Assembly (NCBI RefSeq): GCF_048564905.1
Contig: NC_132996.1
Location: 50,194,501 to 50,258,500 of the forward strand
Length of the DNA stretch: 64,000 bases
From: Vicugna pacos
Taxonomy: Eukaryota; Chordata; Mammalia; Artiodactyla; Camelidae
Direction of reading: 5' to 3'
The position numbers and the translations under genes are program-made. Positions 46,601 to 52,600 of this stretch are shown here, one piece after another. Position 1 is the first letter of the stretch. Each line of letters opens with the position of its first letter. The notes beneath the pieces are model-generated. The model did not search any database and was not told the DNA's origin. It saw only the letters and a program-made list of their open reading frames with translations.

Positions 46601-49600
46601 AGATTCTTTTTTATTAAGTCCAGCAATCTGGCTTATTTTGTTTTAAAAGCCCTCCAGTCATTGATTGTGATGTGTAAGCCAGCTTTGGGAATCTCTTACC
46701 CAAGGGTTTTTTCAAGGCAGAGTGAGAGAACCTTGAATTTGAAGAAATTTTATCCATAACTTTTAAATCTGCTTATAGGCTGTTACTAGAGAGCAAAGTG
46801 TTTTTAAAGTTGTCAGGAAGGAGTATTTAATATTTCATCTTTTCTCCCTCCCAGAATTTAATCCTCCAGCTCCCTTTGTCACTCGTTTTCTGAACACAAG
46901 AGCAATGAAGGAAACCTTTAAGAGTTACATGGAATTGCTTGTTAGCATTGCTTTGGATCCCGACACAATGCAAGCCTTAGAGAAGAGCAATGGTACAGTC
47001 TGCTAATTAGTACTTTCTTGGTAGTACTTTCTGGATCTTTTTTATTCTTCTCTGTTAGTTACATGTTTAATATGTGGGTTTTTTTAATATATACCTTTAT
47101 GTTGTCAGCTAACAAACTATTGATATATTGATTCTATAAAGTGGGGTCATATTTTTCATGAATTGTTTGACTACTTGACCAACTTCACATTGAATGTATT
47201 TTTTTGATTCCTACTCATGAGAATATTATTGTGTAGTTACACACTAGTTTCTTTGAAATTTAGAATCTTTATCATAATATTTTACTGTGTCTGTTACATG
47301 AAAGGTCCAGATGTCAATATAATCTGTTTTCTAATAATTGGAAAGATGAACCAGATAATAGCAGAGTAATGATTAAAACTCTGTATTTGTGTCCAGTAAA
47401 AGATATATCACAGAGTAATTATTTTTCTAATCAATTAGTAGTAAAATGATAAATGCCTTGTTTATATTTATTAATATTATTCCTTTTGACTCTTAGTAAT
47501 TTTTCTTATAGTAAAATAGGGGTGAAATTGACATATGAAATGAACTAGTAATTCATATATCTAATGTTGTTCACTAGTATTTACTCTTCAGCTACTATAC
47601 CATTCACAAGGGACAACTAAAGACAGAATGAAAGGATTAATGAACCGGTTTCCATTACCCTTACTCTATCAAAATGAGTTGAACAGGTGTAAGTTCAAAA
47701 AGATAGTAACAAAGAATAGTAACACTACACTTAAACAACAGTGCTTATTAATATATATGTATTTTTTTTTTATTACTTCCACGTACTTTGACTACGTTAT
47801 TCTATGTTAATCCCAGAACAATTTAGACAGCCATTTTTTGGATGAAGACAATGAGGTGAGGCTTAAGTGACTTTGCTTAAGAGCCCACAACTTGCAAGTA
47901 GCAAAGAAAGGATTATAATCCAAGGTCTTCTAATTTCTGGTCTTGCATTTTTGACCATATAATCAGAGATAGTAATAAAATCAGAAATAGTAATTCATAT
48001 ATCAGCCATTGTAAAGCTCAAAGAGACATTAGAGATTACCTAATCTAAGTCATTTACTTTGTAAGTTACATTTCAGAGAGATTAAATGTATTTCCTGTGG
48101 TTGTAGAACAAGTTAGTGGTTGAAGAGCCACAATTAAAACCCATAATTAATTCCCCAAGTCAGAATTTCTACCATTTGTTTTCTCTCTCAATCAAAACTC
48201 TTTGCATCATAAAATACACATTTCTTTGTAGTAGTCATTTCTAGGTAGCTGTATTTGTGGAGGGGGTAGTAATTAGGTTTATTTATTTATGTTTGGAGGG
48301 AGTACTGGGGATGGGACCCAGGACCTCGTGCTAGATCCTCCCGTCTAGGTAGTTGTATTTTAAATGATTTTTTTCTATTGCTTATTGTTTTCTTATTTTT
48401 CTCCATTTAAAATGAGGGAAAAAGATTTTAATAGTTATGTTTTAAAATAGTCTACAAATGTTTGAAACTTGTTTTTGTGAAATATAAATTCTTACAGTAT
48501 TTGAATAGATTTAATCACTGTTAGAAAGATTAATGAAAGCTATCAGGTGTGCTGTCGTGACAAAGACATTCCTCACTGAAGACTTTTCTTGAATTCAAGG
48601 AAGTGTTCTTTTGCTGGTCTCTATTCTTGTGTTTATTCTCCAAATGTAGTCCTTTTATTTAACTATGAAATTAGTAACCAGATTCTGAGGATTATATACA
48701 CATTTTCAGAACGGTTATTAAAGATAATTAGTATTATAAAATGTTATGCTGATAAATTAAGAAATAGTCTAGTATCCTAAAATATTTAATACAGCACCAA
48801 AAGTAATTAACTTACACTCTGAAAGTGCTTTTCTTAAAAGAGCTTTAAGTTTCAGAGGTTGAAAAAGAGCAGAATCGTTGGATAGGCATCTTCATCATCC
48901 TTTTAGTTTCTCCTTTTCTGAAATAACAATTTTGACTCTTCCCTTGTGTTTTTGAAGCTGGGTTTTGACTATTTTTCTTGCCCTACTTTTTCTTTGCCCT
49001 GAACTATAGTGAATTAAGAATATCACACACAGTGTTTTATCAAATTTTGATGTTAAATGTATATGTTGTAATACTGTTACTGTTCACATGGTAAGTGAGG
49101 TCTAGACAGATTAGGCAATTTACCTACCCGTCAGTCAGTTCTGGTGGCGCAGACAGGCTCACACCCAGGACTCTTGATTCCATCATCACCCTCCACCACT
49201 TCCTTCTCACCTGGCTATTGTAAATTTTTTTCAAGTTAGCTTTTGTTCAAAAAGCTTCATGTCTAGTATTTTTTAAATGATACATTACATAACCAATGAA
49301 TTTAATGTCTTAATCTATTACTGTTTTAAGGAAAAGTTGGATTTCTAACAAGTTTTTGTGTTGATAGTTTATCCTGTTACAATAAATTTTTATCCTTTTT
49401 TAGATGAGCTACTTTTGCCTCATATGAAAAAAATAGATAGCTTGCTGAATGATAACCGAAAAAGACTTCTTTTGAATCTTCATTTGGATCAGTCATTCAA
49501 GGTATTTCCTTCAGATGGTTTATTAGCAAACTCAGGAGAGAAAACTTATGAGAGTCATTCTCAGTTTTATAAAATTTTCCACCCAACAAAAATTTGATTT

Positions 49601-52600
49601 TTATTCCTTATGAATCTGATCTTAGTTTGTCTTTTTATTTTATTAAGCACATTCTTAGTGTTAATCATTTGCTTTTTCTCTGCTTGAATTCATTTTTCAG
49701 TTTTTTATGTTCATCTGGTATTCCTTCTATATAATAATTTCCAGGTGTTTTTGAAAGTACTTCCTTTAAACTAGCATATACCAATCTTGTTTTTCTTATA
49801 AACCTTTCCGTATTTTTCACATTTCATCTAATTAGAATTGGCCTTAGCAGTTATTGAAATTCCCTTTACTTGGCTGATTTACCCAGTATCTAAGGAAAAA
49901 TTGACCCTCACATAATGGTAAGAGATATATACATCTGTTAACATCTCTTGGCCCACTATAAAGTGGTTTTTGGTATTTCCAACTATAGAGAACAGCAAAA
50001 AGCTAATCTAAACTCAGAAAATTTATCATAGAAGCTACTTAGTAGTCAAAAATTTTCCAGATTTTCTTATTCAAATTATAACATAATATCTAGAATCATT
50101 TGGTTATATCTATCTTGAGAGAAGTTTTTAATACATTTGTATAGCTTTTATTAAAAAAGACTTTATTTTTTGGAACAGTTTTAGGTTCACACAAAATTGA
50201 ACAGGAAGTACAGTTCCCGTGACCCTCCGTCCCCACACATGAATAACCTTCCCTCATTACCAAAATCTTCCACCAGAGTGATGCACTTGTCACAGTTGAT
50301 GCACCTACGTTACGTGTCATTATGACCTAAAGTCCATAATTTATGTCACACGTTCCATAGATACAGTAGTTTGTTGCTGCCTCCAAAATCCTGTGCTGTC
50401 AAGTTTATCCCTTTCTCTCCCCTAACCTCTGGCAACCACTGATCCACAATTTTACTGTCTCTGTAATTTTACATTTTCCAAAATGTCATATAGTTGAAAC
50501 CATACCATATGTAGCTTTTTCAGGTTGATTTCTTTCACTTACTAATACGCATTTAAAGTTCTGCCATGGTTTTTCATGGCTTAATAGCTTATTTCTTTTT
50601 AGCACTGAGTAATATTTCATTGTCAGAATACCACAGTTTAACCTGTTGAAGGACATCTTGGTTCTTTCCTAATCCTGGTAATTATCAATAAAGCTGCTAT
50701 ACAAATTTGTGTGAAGGTTTTTGTGTGGATGTAAGTCTTTAACTCCTTCGGATAATTTGTATAGCTTGTTTTGTTTTGTTTTGTTTCTTTTTCTTTTCTT
50801 TTTTTTTTTTGTCTTTATATTTTTTTCTTTTTCAATTTTTTTTTTCAGTTGTATTTTCTGGTGTACAGCATGGTGATTCAGTTATACATATTCTTTTTTA
50901 TTATAGGTTACCACAAGCCATTGAATATAGTTTTCTATGCTATACAGTAGGACCTTGTTGTTTATCTATCATGTACATAGTAGTTTGTATCAGCCAGTCT
51001 CAAACTCCCAGTTTATCCCTCCCTCCCTAATTTATCTGAACACATAAAAGTGAAAATCGACTTCATTTTAGCTAGGTGAAAGTTAAGGCTCTGAGACTGA
51101 CTTTGAAGTTAAATGATACCAAACTCTACTAGTAGTCATGTATTCTTCACTGCTGTGGACTTGCAGAGGAAAAAAATGTCAGAAGCTAGTAAGAAGCCCA
51201 GTGCTAAGAATTTGTTCTACTCACTCCAGTCCAGTATTTTCTGCTTCTACTGCTGTCTTGAAATACTCCTTTGAGAAATGTTTTCCACAAACAAAGGAAT
51301 GTTGTTAGGTTATATTTTCTGAATATTTACTAAATCTTAAAAATGACCAGTTTGGCCAACCATTTTAGAAATGTCAAACCAGTTCTCTAACAACTTGTAT
51401 TAAAATAAAGCTACCACTTGGAATTTTAATAGATTCAGTCGATATTTATATCATATATAGTAGTTTATGGTGAACAACTGAAAGATTCATTTTCATATTC
51501 TTATTTTCATAGAAAAAGCACAATTTCTAACTTTGAAATTACAGTTATTAATATTGATAATTTTAATTTACAGCAATTTGTATTTCAAAGCCAAAATACA
51601 CACACAATATTAAAAGTTAGAATGATCTGATATAAAATATTACAAACAGTAGATTATAAAAGATTTTCTGGTCTTTAGAAATAATTAGCACTATTTTCCA
51701 TAATGATCTTGGTAATTTGAGGAATCATAAATCCTTTTGAAGTTAATGATGCTCTGTTTTCCTCTGAAATCCATGTACTTCCAATTATCTTTAGCATCTT
51801 GTGCTTATTGGAAAAATCAATAAATTTTTTGCTTTCATCTCCATTTCATTGTTTCTAAATTTAGAATCCATTTTTGTCTGTAAGTGTCATTTGTTGTAAA
51901 TAATACTTCTGGGTCCAGAGTTTTTCAAGCCTGGACATGTTCTGTATGGAAAGCACCAAAGTATATAATAAAAGCAGAAATAACCTAAGAAAGAATATGA
52001 AGCTAGAAATTAATAGCTCACCCTGGTAGGGAATACCAAAACTTCTGTTGTTTCTATAAAATGAAATGGTTCATTTCTACACTTCAAAAAAAAAATTAAG
52101 TTATGTTTAAAAATGCACTGTTTGAGATGTCAAAATACCAGGTTCTTGGGAACTTACACAAAGTTCACAAAAGAGTGGCCTTAAAGGTTGTAACTATTTA
52201 TAAAACAGTTGAGGCTTACATGTATTCTTCTTTCCCCTGCCTTAAGCCAGAGAGGCATTTCTAGAAGGAACTCTCTGTCTCATTCGAGAGTCCCCACAGT
52301 GTCACATGCTATTGCTTAAACAGGTCATAAAACATGGTTGGCCCAGGTCCAAGTGATGGAAAACTAGATTCCACTTCTTGATGGGAGGAGCTACAAAGAA
52401 CTTGTGGCCATGTTTAACACCTCACATATGTATGTATATGTATGTATGGGTTGTATGTATTTACCATACTCCAGTCAGTACCCCCACATATATTCTATGT
52501 GTATATGTACGTGTATGAATATATTTCTGTATTTAAAAAAAATAAATTTTGAATAGCTGGAAATAGTTGAGATCACTTTTCCTCTGATATCAGTTATTTT

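Larger units (their letters stand above)
46993..49403 (+). other. QSER1: Intron 9 of QSER1
   Basis: Mostly unrecognised AT-rich sequence with MIR-like fragments at about 47815-47945, 47995-48175 and 49075-49185 (weak), and one antisense camelid SINE at 48257-48343. Confidence 0.7.
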
